Source of the DNA: Parafannyhessea sp902761955
Lineage (GTDB): Bacteria; Actinomycetota; Coriobacteriia; Coriobacteriales; Atopobiaceae
Assembly (NCBI GenBank): GCA_902761955.1
Contig: CACWMM010000055.1
Location: forward strand, 1 to 21,692
Length of the DNA stretch: 21,692 bases
Reading direction: 5' to 3'
Part shown: piece after piece, positions 8,889 to 16,517 of the stretch
Layout: each line of letters begins with the position of its first letter
Position numbering within the stretch: the stretch's first letter is position 1
The notes under the pieces: model-generated
The model's database searches: none
What the model was told of the DNA's origin: nothing
What the model saw: only the letters and a program-made list of their open reading frames with translations
Made by a program: the position numbers and the translations under genes

Positions 8889-8917
8889 ATTATTTCCAAA
8901 ATTGGAAATAAGTGCAA
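8889..8917 (-). promoter_or_regulatory. Promoter of the HD-CmpB operon
   Basis: Read on the minus strand, TTGCAC (8917-8912) is separated by exactly 17 bases from AATAAT (8894-8889), a good match to a sigma-70-type promoter. The palindromic operator fills most of the spacer and enters the -10 box. The expected transcript starts about 25-30 bases before the GTG of the HD gene. Confidence 0.6.
8891..8910. promoter_or_regulatory. Palindromic operator between HD gene and TetR gene
   Basis: TATTTCCAA-AA-TTGGAAATA is a perfect 9-bp inverted repeat with a 2-bp centre, in the 119-bp gap between two divergent genes, one of which encodes a TetR regulator. A further half-site-like GGGAAATA lies at 8921-8928. 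Its A+T richness stands out against the surroundings. It overlaps the -10 and spacer of the HD promoter, as expected for a repressor site; it probably also controls tetR. Confidence 0.65.
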
Positions 8918-8974
8918 ATCGGGAAATAGCCCTTCGTGGTACCCTGTCACCAAAGGACGGGGGAGAGGAACGTG

Positions 8975-9571
8975 ATGAGCCGGCCGCAGGATGGTTCCGC
9001 AAAGGGTGTCGGCACCAAGGCGCAGGACAAGCGCGTCGCGCGCACCCGCCGCGCCATCCGCGAGGCGCTGCTCGCCCTCATGGCCCAGCGCGGCGGCGCG
9101 GACATCACGCCCAAGGACGTCGCGGACGCGGCCCTCATCAACAAGAAGACGTTCATGGCGCACTACGCCAGCGTCGGCGCCGTCATCCAAGAGATGGAGG
9201 ACGAGGCCGTCAGCTCCGTGAGCGAGGTCCTGGACGAGGCCGCGGCCGCCACGGACGAGGAGGGCCTCGCCCGCGCCATCGAGCGCCTGGGCGCCATGGT
9301 CACGGACGGCGCCTCGAGCCTCGGCCGCCTGCTGCGCACCGGCGCGCGCGAGGACGTCGTCGCCCGCATCCAGCTCGGCGTGCGCGATCGCCTTGGCCGC
9401 ATCGTCGGCGCCGCGGAGGACGATCTTGCCTGCGACTTCCTCGCCGGCGGCATCACCAGCGCGTTTCGCCGCTGGGTGGGCGAGAAGAACCGCCCCAGCG
9501 CCCGCGAGCTCAGCCGCAGGGTGCGCCAGCTCGTGCGCAGCGTCGCCGCCGAGCGCGGCACTTCTCGCTAG
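8975..9571 (+). CDS. TetR/AcrR-family transcriptional regulator
   Basis: The 198-aa product has an N-terminal TetR helix-turn-helix at about residues 44-64 (ITPKDVADAALINKKTFMAHY region) preceded by the usual basic helix RRAIREALLALM, and an all-helical C-terminal ligand domain without recognisable signature. The ATG at 8975 follows GGGAGAGGA; an earlier in-frame start (8936) would lie too near the operator and has no ribosome site. It is divergent from the HD-CmpB pair and most likely represses that pair and itself through the palindrome at 8891-8910. Nothing ties it directly to the purine genes. After the stop, about 100 bp of GC-rich DNA precede the ygeX promoter; no clear terminator is seen. 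Confidence 0.85.
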   Translation: MSRPQDGSAKGVGTKAQDKRVARTRRAIREALLALMAQRGGADITPKDVADAALINKKTFMAHYASVGAVIQEMEDEAVSSVSEVLDEAAAATDEEGLARAIERLGAMVTDGASSLGRLLRTGAREDVVARIQLGVRDRLGRIVGAAEDDLACDFLAGGITSAFRRWVGEKNRPSARELSRRVRQLVRSVAAERGTSR

Positions 9572-9679
9572 CGCCTGCCCGCTCTGCTCCACGGCCGCGC
9601 CCACTGGCCTTCCGCCCGCGCCCGCACGCCGTGCGCGGCGCCCACCCGCCGCGGCACTCCTACCGCCCGCGGAACAAAA

Positions 9680-9745
9680 CAAAAAGTTTGTATACCATAC
9701 TTGTTATTTGCCGACCACGCGCTACAGTAGGTACTAACAAAAAGT
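9680..9745 (+). promoter_or_regulatory. ygeX promoter flanked by two CAAAAAGT boxes
   Basis: CAAAAAGT occurs at 9680-9687 and again at 9738-9745 (58 bp apart). Between them lie TTGTTA (9701-9706) and TACAGT (9723-9728) with a 16-bp spacer, a plausible promoter. GTATACCATAC (9690-9700), arms GTAT/ATAC, sits directly after the first box. The layout is repeated before ygeY with 61 bp between boxes and the same 16-bp spacer, so both are probably bound by one regulator. The start codon follows at 9811. Confidence 0.6.
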
Positions 9746-9810
9746 AATGGTTGCAGACAACATGTTTGCAAAGCGTCTCGCGCGGGTGCGCCCGCAGGAA
9801 AGGACCGACC

Positions 9811-11009
9811 ATGAGCTCGATGCAGCCGCAGATCAAGTGGGTCGCCAACCACATGCCCAAGGGCGAGGACAAGAACCTCCAGGTCATGAGCCTCGACAAC
9901 GTCGCCAAGGCGCGCGCCTTCCACAAGAGCTTCCCGCAGTACTCCGTCACCCCGCTCGCGGACCTCGACGGCATGGCGAAGCGCCTCGGCCTCGGCGCCT
10001 CAACGCGTTCAAGGTGCTCGGCGGCTCGTTCGCGATGGCCCGCTACATCGCAGAGGAGACCGGCCGCGACGTCGCGGACTGCGACTTCGACTACCTCACG
10101 TCCGACCAGCTGGAGAAGGACTTCGGCCACGCCACGTTCTTCACCGCGACCGACGGCAACCACGGCCGCGGCGTCGCGTGGGCGGCCCACCGCCTGCACC
10201 AGAACGCGGTCGTCCACATGCCGAAGGGCTCCACCAAGACCCGCTTCGACAACATCGCCAAGGAGGGCGCCAAGGTCACGATCGAGGAGCTCAACTACGA
10301 CGACTGCGTGCGCCTCGCGGCCAAGGAGGCCGACGAGACCGAGCACGGCGTGATCGTGCAGGACACCGCGTGGGACGGCTACACCAAGATCCCGTCCTGG
10401 ATCATGCAGGGCTACGGCACCATGGCCAACGAGGCCGCCGACCAGCTGCGCCAGCTCGAGGTCAACCGCCCCACCCACGTGTTCGTCCAGGCCGGCGTCG
10501 GCTCGCTCGCCAGCGCAATGGTCGGCTTCTTCACGAACCTCTTCCCCAGCAACCCGCCCAAGTTCGTGATCATGGAGGCCGGCGCCGCGGACTGCCTGTA
10601 CCAGGGTGCCGTCGTGGCCGATGGCGACCCGCGCATCGTGGGCGGAGACCTCAAGACCATCATGGCCGGCCTCGCGTGCGGCGAGCCCAACACCATCGGC
10701 TGGGACATCCTGCGCAACCATGCGGACGCGTTCGTGAGCTGCCCGGACTGGGTCAGCGCCAAGGGCATGCGCATGCTGGCCGCCCCCGTCAAGGGCGATC
10801 CCGCGGTCACGTCCGGCGAGTCCGGCGCCGTCGGCATGGGCGTCATCTCCACCATCATGACCGATCCCGCCTACGCGGAGCTCCGCGACACCCTCGAGCT
10901 CGGTCCCGACTCCCAGGTCCTGCTCTTCTCGACCGAGGGCGACACCGACCCCGTCCGCTACCGCCAGATCGTCTGGAACGGCGCATGGCAGAGCGAGAAG
11001 GACGAGTAG
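9811..11009 (+). pseudogene. ygeX: 2,3-diaminopropionate ammonia-lyase (YgeX), interrupted by an out-of-frame deletion
   Basis: YgeX is a PLP enzyme splitting 2,3-diaminopropionate to pyruvate and two ammonia. The ATG at 9811 follows GGAAAGGA. The frame reads normally to about 9999 (DLDGMAKRLGLGA) and then continues two frames over from about 9999 (LNAFKVLGGS) to the stop at 11009. The family segment between (ILVKDESKRFG in E. coli) is absent: about 11 codons plus one base, so roughly 34 bp are missing, and a GCC is shared by both sides of the join. The PLP lysine (codon 10011, NAFK) and catalytic-type Asp (10152, TDGNHGRG) remain, as do GEPN and SGESGAVG. Restored, it would have about 410 residues (E. 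coli 398). It may be a real inactivating deletion or a sequencing/assembly error. Confidence 0.85.
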
Positions 11010-11101
11010 CCTTCACGGAAAACACCCCCTGGCCCCCCGCGACACCCCTGAGCCGCCGCGTGGCCAGCCCCTGACCAGCGCGCATGTCGCGCCATAGACA
11101 A

Positions 11102-11136
11102 AGTGCCCGACACCGCGTCCCACGGTGCCGGGCACT
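11102..11136. terminator. Strong hairpin between ygeX and the small minus-strand gene
   Basis: AGTGCCCGACACCG and CGGTGCCGGGCACT pair at 13 of 14 positions around a 7-base loop. It stands 93 bp after the ygeX stop and 25 bp beyond the stop of the minus-strand small gene. On the minus strand it is followed by TTGTCTAT, slightly T-rich; on the plus strand there is no T-run. It is probably a bidirectional terminator between convergent transcripts. Confidence 0.55.
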
Positions 11137-11161
11137 GCTGCGTCTTGCGGCCGCCTGCGCC

Positions 11162-11365
11162 TCAGCGGTTCGAGGGCTTTCCGTGGACGATATCGCTTCG
11201 GTTTTCCCAATCCGTAGGCCACCTGTCGTGGTCAAGGAACTCGCACCATTCGTCTAGCGTTTCGCGGCTGACCACAGAGCCGTCAGCCGCGATAAGCGGG
11301 TCGGAGTCCGCTGCCTCTGTCGGATGCCATACGGGATCTTCCGAGGTGTTTATCGCATCGTCCAT
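11162..11365 (-). CDS. Small acidic hypothetical protein, possible antitoxin-like remnant
   Basis: A 67-aa frame beginning at ATG 11365 with GGAGGAG immediately upstream; the longer frame to 11428 has no ribosome site. The product is acidic and Trp-rich (PVWHPTE, LDEWCEF, WPTDWEN) and ends in DIVHGKPSNR. The LDEW...WP..W...VHGKP pattern reminds me of the N-terminal part of CopG-like antitoxins, where a ribbon-helix-helix domain would follow, but that domain is absent, so it could be a truncated relic. No toxin partner is visible. Base composition is a little less G+C-rich than the neighbours. Function not recognised. The 228 bp from here to xdhA contain no other gene. Confidence 0.5.
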   Translation of the reverse strand: MDDAINTSEDPVWHPTEAADSDPLIAADGSVVSRETLDEWCEFLDHDRWPTDWENRSDIVHGKPSNR

Positions 11366-11593
11366 CGCTCCTCCAACCACTGCCGTCAGTACAAGTATCG
11401 TCGTCCGGACGTCGTTCATGCAACTCATCCGTCGTAACGGTCACGGCACGTCATTGTGTCGCGTTCTGTTTCCCCAAAGCGTCTCGCGGCCACCTGCGCG
11501 CACCTACCGTCTGACGCGCCACCCGTGCGTCGCGCGTAATAAAGAATTAACATTTTTTAGGCCATAAGAAAATTTGTACGAGAGGAGCAAGAA

Positions 11594-13936
11594 TTGGAGA
11601 AGTACAGGGAGGTTGGAAGACAGGTCAAGCGCGTCGACGCTCGTGACAAGGTCACCGGTCGCGCCATGTTCACGGATGACCTGTGCCCGAAGCCGTGCCT
11701 CGTGGCCAAGATCCTCCACTCTACCATAGGAAACGGCCGCGTCGTCTCCATGGACGTGACGGAGGCGAAGGCAGTCCCGGGCGTCGTGGCCGTCTTCACC
11801 TGCTTCGACGTGCCCGACACCAAGTTCCCCGTCGCGGGGCACCCCTGGTATGCCGCCTCCGCCGCACAAAAGCGCGACGTGGCAGACCGCAAGCTGCTCG
11901 ACGACCGCGTGCGCATCTACGGCGACAACATCGCCGCCGTCGTCGCCGAGGACGAGGTCGCGGCAAATCGCGCGCTCCGCAAGATCAAGGTGGAGTACGA
12001 GGAGTATCCCGTCACGTACGACCCGCGTGAGGCCATGCAGGGCACGAACCCGCCCGTGCAGGAGGGCAAGCCGGACAACATTGTTGGCCACACCCTCGCC
12101 GTGACGCCGGAAGACAAGCTCAAGGCCATGGGCTACTCCAGCGTCGAGGACGCGGTACGCGACCCCAAGTACCACCACTTCGCCTTCCACGCGTTCACGG
12201 GCGAGCAGAGCCAGGCCCACATCGAGGTGTGCGTCTCGTACTGCTACGAGGAGAACGGCAAGCTCACCTGCGTCTCGTCCACGCAGATTCCGCACATCTG
12301 CAGGCGCATCATCGGCCAGGCGCTCGACATCCCCTGGGGCAGCGTCCGCGTGATCAAGCCCTACATCGGCGGCGGTTTCGGCACGAAGCAGGACATCCAC
12401 TTCGAGCCCCTGAACGCTTGGCTGTGCCACCAGGTTGGCGGGCGCTGCGTGAAGCTGGAGCTTTCCCGCGAGGAGTGCTTCTGGGACACGTCCGGCCGCC
12501 AGCCCAAGGACTTCGAGGTCGAGGCGTCCGTGGGCGACGACATGCGCCTGCACGCGCGCTCCATCAGGGCGTGGTCCAACACGGGCGGCTACATCCACCA
12601 CGGGCACGCGCTCGTCCTGAACTCCGTGAACACGTTCCGCTGGCTGTACCACACGCAGGAGGACGCGATCCGCTGCGAGGCGTGGACCGTCCACACCAAC
12701 GGCCCGCACACCGGCGCCATGCGCGCGTACGGCGTGCCGGAGGGCATCTGGACCGCGGAGTGCCTCATGGGCGACATCGCGCACGACATGGGCTGGGACG
12801 GCGTCGAGTTCCGCATGAAGAACGCCATCGCCCCGGGCTACGTGGACGAGTTCAGCCCCTCGAACACCATCTCGTACCGCACGGACGGCCTGCGCGCGTG
12901 CGTCGAGCGCGGAAAGCAGCTCATCGGGTGGGACGAGAAGCGCCGGGAGTACGCACGCCAGGATGGCCCCATACGCCACGGCGTCGGCGTGGCTTTTCTC
13001 GTCTACAAGACGGCGGTCGCGCCGTTTGCGCTCGAGACGTCGAACTGCCAGATAACGCTCAACCAGGACGGCACGTTCCAGCTGCAGATGGGCGCGACGG
13101 AGATCGGCCAGGGCGCGGACACCGTGTTCTGCCAGATGGCCGCGGAGGCCATCGGCGTGCGCACGGAGGACATCCACATCGTGAGCACGCAGGACACGGA
13201 CGTGGCGCCGTACGACCCGGGCGCGTACGCGTCCCGGCAGACGTTCGTCTCTGGCGCGGCGTGCAAGGACGCCGGGCAGAAGATGCGCGGGCGCATCCTA
13301 GAGCTGGCGGCGCGGCTGTACCCGGACTTCCAGGGCGAGCTTGACCTGCGCGACCACGCCGTGTGGGACGCGGCGGGCAACAAGGTCGTCGACCTGCCGG
13401 AGCTTGCGCTCGAGGCGTACTACAACCTGCACAAGACGGACCAGATATCCACGCGCGGCCAGGCGACGGTGCACCAGAACGCGCTCGTCACGGGGTGCAC
13501 GTTCTGCGACGTCACCGTGGACATGCCGCTGGCGCAGGTGACGGTCAACAAGATCGTGAGCGTGCAGGACAACGGCCGCCTCATGAACCCCAAGCTCGTG
13601 GAGCAGCAGATGCATGGCGGCATGGCGCAGTCCATTGGCTTCGCGCTTTCCGAGGAGCTGCTGGTGGATCCCGCGACCGGCCGCGTGCGTAACGCGACGC
13701 TTCTGGACTACAAGGTCCCCACGGCGATGGACGTGCCGGAGCTCATCGCGGAGAACGTCGAGACGCAGGACCCGATGGGCCCGTACGGCAACAAGGCGGT
13801 GGGCGAGACCCCGATCATCAGCCCGGCACCCGCCATCCGCGACGCCATCCTGAACGCGACGGGCGTCAAGTTCTACGAGATGCCCATGACGCCGCAGCGC
13901 CTGTTCGAGGGCTTCAAGAGGGAGGGACTCATCTGA
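11594..13936 (+). CDS. xdhA: Xanthine dehydrogenase molybdenum-binding subunit (XdhA)
   Basis: The 780-aa product aligns with E. coli XdhA (752 aa) end to end: STQIPHICRRIIGQALDIPW, GGGFGTKQD, SREECF, ATEIGQGADTVF, VSTQDTDVAPYDPGAYASRQ and the C-terminal PMTPQRLFEGF. Molybdopterin-site residues include Q266 in GGGFGTKQ (Glu in classical xanthine oxidases, Gln also in E. coli XdhA), R377 in GAMRAYG and the catalytic E738 in VGETP. The start appears to be TTG at 11594 with AGGAG six bases before it; no in-frame ATG lies near enough to give the conserved N-terminus. The leader (11538-11590) is A+T-rich, but no convincing promoter was recognised. The stop overlaps the xdhB start (TGATG), so translation is coupled. 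It should hydroxylate a purine or related heterocycle. Confidence 0.92.
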   Translation: MEKYREVGRQVKRVDARDKVTGRAMFTDDLCPKPCLVAKILHSTIGNGRVVSMDVTEAKAVPGVVAVFTCFDVPDTKFPVAGHPWYAASAAQKRDVADRKLLDDRVRIYGDNIAAVVAEDEVAANRALRKIKVEYEEYPVTYDPREAMQGTNPPVQEGKPDNIVGHTLAVTPEDKLKAMGYSSVEDAVRDPKYHHFAFHAFTGEQSQAHIEVCVSYCYEENGKLTCVSSTQIPHICRRIIGQALDIPWGSVRVIKPYIGGGFGTKQDIHFEPLNAWLCHQVGGRCVKLELSREECFWDTSGRQPKDFEVEASVGDDMRLHARSIRAWSNTGGYIHHGHALVLNSVNTFRWLYHTQEDAIRCEAWTVHTNGPHTGAMRAYGVPEGIWTAECLMGDIAHDMGWDGVEFRMKNAIAPGYVDEFSPSNTISYRTDGLRACVERGKQLIGWDEKRREYARQDGPIRHGVGVAFLVYKTAVAPFALETSNCQITLNQDGTFQLQMGATEIGQGADTVFCQMAAEAIGVRTEDIHIVSTQDTDVAPYDPGAYASRQTFVSGAACKDAGQKMRGRILELAARLYPDFQGELDLRDHAVWDAAGNKVVDLPELALEAYYNLHKTDQISTRGQATVHQNALVTGCTFCDVTVDMPLAQVTVNKIVSVQDNGRLMNPKLVEQQMHGGMAQSIGFALSEELLVDPATGRVRNATLLDYKVPTAMDVPELIAENVETQDPMGPYGNKAVGETPIISPAPAIRDAILNATGVKFYEMPMTPQRLFEGFKREGLI

Positions 13937-14767
13937 TGTACGACATCGAATCGCTGTACGAGGCCACGAGCGTCGAGGACGCCTGCCGCGCGCTGGCGGA
14001 AGACCCGAAGGCCATCGTCGTTGCGGGCGGCACGGACGTGCTGGTGAAGTGCCGCGAGGGCAAGCTCGCCGGCGCGCACCTGGTGTCGATCCACAACCTG
14101 ACGGACGAGCTTTCCGGCGTGTGCCTGGCGCAGGACGGCACGGTGGAGATCGGGCCGACCACGTGGTTCCACAGCGTGACCACGAGCCCGGTGGCCCAGC
14201 GCACCGTGCAGACGCTGTGCGACGCGTGCGACACGCCGGGAGGCCCGCAGCTGCGCGTGAGCGGCACGATCGGCGGCAACGTGTGCAACGCCGCGACCTC
14301 GGCGGACACGGCGTCCACGCTGCTGGCGTACGGCGCGCTTCTGGACGTGAGGTCTGCGCGCGGCGCGCGCACCATCCCCATCGATCAGTGGTACACGGGG
14401 CCCGGCAGCAGCGTGCGCGAGCGTGACGAGGTGCTGGTAAACATTCGCATCCCGCGCGCGAACTACGAGGGCTGGACCGGCCACTACTTCAAGTACGGCA
14501 AGCGCCGCGCGCTCGAGATCGCGACCATGGGCTGCTGCTGCCTGGTGAGGCTCTCCGCCCACGCCCATCCGCGCGCGCGGCGCGGAGGACGGCGTGCGCG
14601 GGCTCACTGTCGCGGACGCGGCCGAGAAGATCGGCCTTCTCGCCCAGCGGGACACCAGCCCCCGAGACTCGTGGCGTGCGTCGAAGGACTTCCGCATGCA
14701 GCTGATAAAGGAGATGTCGCGGCGCTCGCTGATCTTCGCGGCCCGCAGGGGAGGGGCAGATATCTGA
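13936..14767 (+). pseudogene. xdhB: Xanthine dehydrogenase FAD-binding subunit (XdhB), interrupted by an out-of-frame deletion
   Basis: The first part reads as a normal CoxM/XdhB FAD subunit: VAGGTDVLVK (FAD pyrophosphate loop), SGTIGGNVCNAATSADTAS, HYFKYGKRRALEIATMGC. After about 14550 (LVRLS) the homologous frame moves: PPTPIRARGAEDG, then SWRASKDFRMQLIKEMSRRS, ending at TGA 14765-14767. E. coli XdhB has about 16 more residues between these blocks. Adding 47 bp would restore the frame and give exactly 292 residues, the E. coli length. CCGCC-type sequence is shared at the presumed join. The lost piece is the conserved strand before the PTPIR motif. Continuing in the first frame gives Arg-rich nonsense that runs into xdhC. 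It is either a real lesion or an assembly error; TGATG overlaps exist at both ends. Confidence 0.85.
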
Positions 14768-15321
14768 TGGACATGAGGATTCTGAAGTGCACGCTCAACG
14801 GCAGGCCCGTGCAAGTGGGCTACGACCCGCGCGAGTCGCTTCTGGACACGCTGCGCGACCGCCTGCGCATGACGAGCGTGAAGCGCGGCTGCGAGGTGGG
14901 CGAGTGCGGCGCGTGCACGGTGCTGATAGACGGCGTGGCCACCGACACCTGCCTGTACCTGACGGACTGGGCGCAGGGCAAAGACATCGTGACCGTGGAG
15001 GGGCTGCAGGCGCCGGACGGCACGCTCAACCCCGTGCAGCAGGCGTTCGTGGACGAGTTCGCCGTCCAGTGCGGGTTCTGCATCCCCGGCATCATCATGA
15101 GCGCGATGGAGATGGTGAACTCCGGCAGGACGTACACGCGGGAAGAGATCCGCAAGAACCTGTCCGGCCACCTGTGCCGCTGCACCGGCTACATGAACGT
15201 GATCAACGGCGTGGAGAAGGCCGTCGAGATCGTGAACGGCCACGTGGGCGCAGAGGACCCGTCCGACGTGGACTGGTCCAAGCGCGTGAAGGACGAGTTG
15301 GAGGGCGATTTCGCGCGGTAG
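14767..15321 (+). CDS. xdhC: Xanthine dehydrogenase [2Fe-2S] subunit (XdhC)
   Basis: The 184-aa product is a two-cluster CoxS/XdhC-type subunit passing electrons from the molybdenum centre to FAD. The plant-type cluster has C42, C47, C50 and C62 (RGCEVGECGACTVLIDG); the second cluster has C102 and C105 (VQCGFCIPG) and C137 and C139 (LCRCTGY). The ATG at 14767 shares its A with the xdhB TGA, and GGGGAGGGG just upstream serves as ribosome site. It is about 25 residues longer than E. coli XdhC (159 aa), mainly through a charged C-terminal tail (EDPSDVDWSKRVKDELEGD). It is intact, although its partner gene xdhB is broken. Confidence 0.93.
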   Translation: MDMRILKCTLNGRPVQVGYDPRESLLDTLRDRLRMTSVKRGCEVGECGACTVLIDGVATDTCLYLTDWAQGKDIVTVEGLQAPDGTLNPVQQAFVDEFAVQCGFCIPGIIMSAMEMVNSGRTYTREEIRKNLSGHLCRCTGYMNVINGVEKAVEIVNGHVGAEDPSDVDWSKRVKDELEGDFAR

Positions 15322-15346
15322 GTGCCGCGGCGAGAAGGGCCAGCCT

Positions 15347-15378
15347 GGGCGGTCGGTGCGCGTGCGTGCCGGCCGCCC
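15347..15378. terminator. Terminator hairpin between xdhC and the convergent lysR
   Basis: GGGCGGTCGG and CCGGCCGCCC pair at 9 of 10 positions around a 12-base loop in the 62-bp gap between two convergent genes. The plus-strand side is followed by CCTTGTTA, with a weak T content. Position and strength fit a shared terminator. Confidence 0.5.
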
Positions 15379-15383
15379 CCTTG

Positions 15384-16226
15384 TTACAGGACCTCCAAGA
15401 ACGCGCGCGCCGCCGCGCTCAGGTCGGCGGGGCGGTGGTGCACCAGGTACATGCTGCGCCACGCGGGCGTCTGCAGGTGGCGCACGTCGAGGCGGGTGTC
15501 GCCTCCCTCGAGGGCGAGGCTCGGCAGAAGCGATATTCCCAGTCCCGCCTCCACCAGGGCCAGGATCGCCGTCGTGTTCGAGGTGACAAAGCGCACGTCG
15601 GAGTGGTGGAGCTCGCGCTGCAGGAGCGGAGCCGTCTCGGTGTCCGCCACGAACATCTCGTCTATCAGGGATTCCACGGGTATGGCGCCCGGCTGCGTAA
15701 AGTGCCCGCGCGGCGCCACGATCACGAGCTCGTCCCGCTCGAACATGGTGCACTCGAGTCCCTCCGCCCTCATGTGGTGGGGGACGAACGCAAGGTCGAC
15801 CTCGTCTCTCTCCATGAGGTTCTGCGCCTCGCCGTACGTGCTCTCGATGATGTTCACCTGGACGCCGGGGTGCCTGCGCACGAACTCGCCAAGCGGCCGG
15901 GCCAGCCGCAGGGCGACGATGCTCGACGGTGCGGCGATGGTGACGGTGCCGGAGCTCAGCCCGCGCAGGGACTCCACGTGGCGCATCAAGTCGTCGTGGC
16001 TGCGGCACAGCCGCTCGGCGTCTTCCAGCACGGCCTGGCCGTCGCTCGTGAGCACCAGCGCGGCGCCGCGGCGGTGGAACAGCTTCAGCTGCCAGTCGGC
16101 CTCCAGGCTCGCGACCATGCGGCTCACGGTGGACTGCGTGCAGCCCAGCTCCTCGGCGGCGCGCGTGAAGCTGCCGAGGCGGGCGCTCGTCACGAACGCC
16201 CGGAACTTGCGGATGTTTGCCTCCAC
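15384..16226 (-). CDS. LysR-family transcriptional regulator
   Basis: The 280-aa product has the LysR winged helix at residues 1-60 (FVTSARLGSFTRAAEELGCTQSTVSRMVASLE) and a periplasmic-binding-like effector domain (SSGTVTIAAPSS, VDLAFVPHH, VEAGLGISLLPSL). The GTG at 16226 gives the normal N-terminus; an ATG at 16304 would add 26 unconserved residues. The ribosome site is poor (GGGGGCAGGC). It lies behind the permease and amidohydrolase genes on the same strand, separated by 291 bp that include a terminator, so it probably has its own promoter. It faces xdhC. Targets could be the permease unit, xdhABC or itself; none is proven. Confidence 0.85.
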   Translation of the reverse strand: MEANIRKFRAFVTSARLGSFTRAAEELGCTQSTVSRMVASLEADWQLKLFHRRGAALVLTSDGQAVLEDAERLCRSHDDLMRHVESLRGLSSGTVTIAAPSSIVALRLARPLGEFVRRHPGVQVNIIESTYGEAQNLMERDEVDLAFVPHHMRAEGLECTMFERDELVIVAPRGHFTQPGAIPVESLIDEMFVADTETAPLLQRELHHSDVRFVTSNTTAILALVEAGLGISLLPSLALEGGDTRLDVRHLQTPAWRSMYLVHHRPADLSAAARAFLEVL

Positions 16227-16292
16227 GCCTGCCCCCAAATCCCCGCGACACACCGCGTGTGGCCGCGCCGTCTGCCCAATGCAAAGCGCGCC

Positions 16293-16314
16293 CGCAACTT
16301 GCACATGCGTTGCG
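16293..16314. promoter_or_regulatory. Inverted repeat upstream of lysR
   Basis: CGCAAC-N10-GTTGCG is a perfect 6-bp inverted repeat 67-88 bp before the GTG of lysR, of the size and place expected for a LysR autoregulatory site. In GC-rich DNA such repeats arise by chance, so the call is weak. Confidence 0.3.
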
Positions 16315-16416
16315 CGGCGCCTGGCCGATTCTAGGTTTTATGTCCGGCACACCCCGGCGCAAATTAGGCCAGCGGCGCGTGGGGGCGCCGGGCGAGAAGA
16401 GCGTGGGCACAAAGAT

Positions 16417-16448
16417 GGGAACCGGCCGCAAAGACGAGGCCGGTTCCC
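16417..16448 (-). terminator. Terminator after the amidohydrolase gene
   Basis: GGGAACCGGCC and GGCCGGTTCCC form a perfect 11-bp stem with a 10-base loop, about 70 bp beyond the stop of the minus-strand amidohydrolase gene. On that strand it is followed by ATCTTTGTG. The symmetrical stem and place suggest a terminator ending the permease-amidohydrolase transcript. Confidence 0.6.
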
Positions 16449-16517
16449 GGGAGCGTTGACTCTGTTACGCGCGGGGGTCGCGAGCCGGCGTGGCCGCGGC
16501 CCCTAGCGTGGGGGCGC

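Noticed and set aside
11540..11575. A third copy of the CAAAAAGT/GTAT-ATAC element in the xdhA leader (AACATTTTTTAGGCCATAAG).
   Set aside because: Only short pieces agree (CCATA or TATGGC on the other strand), and neither the exact box nor the paired spacing is there; too weak to call without comparative data.
9990..14600. Programmed ribosomal frameshifting or selenocysteine recoding as explanation for the ygeX and xdhB breaks.
   Set aside because: Conserved residues are missing at both joins, there is no slippery heptamer at either site, and no in-frame TGA interrupts an otherwise continuous gene.
13936..15321. A single 461-codon frame that looks like an XdhB-XdhC fusion.
   Set aside because: The middle part is Arg-rich nonsense, while the true XdhB C-terminus is in another frame ending at 14767 with a TGATG overlap to xdhC. 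The fusion is an effect of the xdhB frame break.
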